Source: Burkholderia aenigmatica
Lineage (GTDB): Bacteria > Pseudomonadota > Gammaproteobacteria > Burkholderiales > Burkholderiaceae
Direction of reading: 5' to 3'
DNA: 64,000 nucleotides
Assembly: GCF_902499175.1 (NCBI RefSeq)
Contig: NZ_CABVQC010000014.1
Coordinates: forward strand, 62,001-126,000
The notes beneath the pieces were generated by a model that saw nothing but the letters and a program-made list of their open reading frames with translations, searched no databases and had not been told where the DNA came from. The position numbers and the translations under genes are program-made. Below are positions 63,475-64,000 of this stretch, piece by piece; position 1 is the first letter of the stretch; each line of letters opens with the position of its first letter.

Positions 63475-63963
63475 ATGAAATGGGATGACATCGGCACGCT
63501 GAATTGTTCAGTCGCACGTACGCTCGCCGTGCTCGGCGACCGCTGGACCATGCTGATCCTGCGCAACGCGTTCCTTGGCTGCCGCCGTTTCGACGCGTTC
63601 CAGACCCAGCTTGGCCTCACGCGCCACGTGCTGGCCGAGCGGCTCACGCGGCTCGTCGACGAAGGCGTGCTGGTCAAGCGCGCGTATCAGGAGCGACCGC
63701 CGCGTTTCGAATACCGACTGACGGACAAGGGCCTCGACCTCTACCCGACCCTGCTCGCGCTGACGGCGTGGGGCGACCGCTGGAAAGACGACGGCCAGGG
63801 GCCGCCGGTACAGTTGCGCCACCGCACTTGCGGCCATCTGATGCATGCGGTCACCGTATGCTCGGCGTGCGGTGAGCCGCTCGACGCACGCGACGTGCAG
63901 CCGGAGCGTGGCCCCGGGTGGATTGCGGCCGAGGCAGCCGGAGCGCCTGCGACCGAGGATTGA
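63475..63963 (+). CDS. HxlR-family transcriptional regulator
   Basis: A 162-residue winged-helix protein. CSVARTLAVLGDRWTMLILRNAFLG with Cys11 is the typical HxlR start, followed by RFDAFQTQLGLTRHVLAERLTRLVDEGVL and RFEYRLTDKGLDLYP. The C-terminal extension has TCGH and CSAC (Cys119, Cys129, Cys132), a possible zinc-binding or redox element not found in short HxlR proteins. It probably controls itself and the PaaI-type thioesterase gene now about 2 kb away. The end is complete within the window. Confidence 0.9.
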   Translation: MKWDDIGTLNCSVARTLAVLGDRWTMLILRNAFLGCRRFDAFQTQLGLTRHVLAERLTRLVDEGVLVKRAYQERPPRFEYRLTDKGLDLYPTLLALTAWGDRWKDDGQGPPVQLRHRTCGHLMHAVTVCSACGEPLDARDVQPERGPGWIAAEAAGAPATED

Positions 63964-64000
63964 CGCTGCGTCGTACAGACATGCGTGAACGCGTGACGCA

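Noticed and set aside
1-64000. CRISPR arrays, tRNA, rRNA and insertion sequences
   Set aside because: No spaced repeats, cloverleaf-like sequence, rRNA sequence or transposase was seen on either strand.

Overview
The window reads as high-GC Burkholderia DNA, most likely main-chromosome sequence of the Burkholderia cepacia complex. The grounds are the start of an ornibactin siderophore cluster (orbS-orbH-orbG), the amrAB-oprA multidrug efflux locus with amrR, a nodIJ-type exporter without nodulation genes, and very high GC at third codon positions, which produces long spurious open frames on the opposite strand. The order orb, then fimbriae, then amr matches what I remember of Burkholderia cenocepacia chromosome 1. 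No rRNA, tRNA, CRISPR array or transposase was seen.

Layout. 1-1474: ornibactin regulation, with the ECF sigma factor OrbS, MbtH-like OrbH and the start of the OrbG dioxygenase, an OrbS-type promoter and a Fur-like box. 1736-2147: two small exported proteins. 2265-7141: chaperone-usher fimbriae (pilin, usher, chaperone, tip adhesin). 7142-7990: an AT-rich gap. 7991-14606: amrA-amrB-oprA, divergent from amrR with a palindromic operator between. 14936-16207: M23 peptidase. 16353-18716: an amino-acid ABC transporter without an ATPase gene. 18942-19634: an esterase-like hydrolase. 19912-26924: an agmatine/putrescine operon with three agmatine deiminase paralogues (two with Tat signals), AguB, a polyamine-binding protein and a divergent LysR regulator. 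26996-28300: a KgtP-type permease. 28534-33526: prkA-yeaH-spoVR stress operon. 34078-35868: chemoreceptor. 36134-41858: ribose operon rbsBACRK with its operator. 42136-42522: DUF805 protein.

43000-48077: sulfate uptake operon sbp-cysT-cysW-cysA with cysB. 48342-50098: lexA with two SOS boxes, followed by two conserved unknowns. 50196-50693: a universal stress protein. 51025-52785: nodIJ-like exporter. 52816-53238: an unknown protein. 53340-55522: a COG0701 permease coupled to tRNA 2-selenouridine synthase. 55587-59450: a LysR regulator divergent from an M20 peptidase and an MHS transporter. 59537-61174: aldo-keto reductase and a PaaI-type thioesterase. 63475-63963: an HxlR regulator.

The least ordinary stretch is 61292-63430. 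About 2.1 kb lies between the thioesterase gene and the HxlR regulator, bounded by an exact 17-bp repeat. It carries an overlapping DUF1493 / STM2901-like gene pair, a single-TM protein and a 5'-truncated relic of a phage superinfection-immunity protein. It looks like a small phage-derived insertion at an operator site and is the best candidate here for an undescribed system. The agmatine operon, with its exported deiminases and orphan binding protein, is the second.
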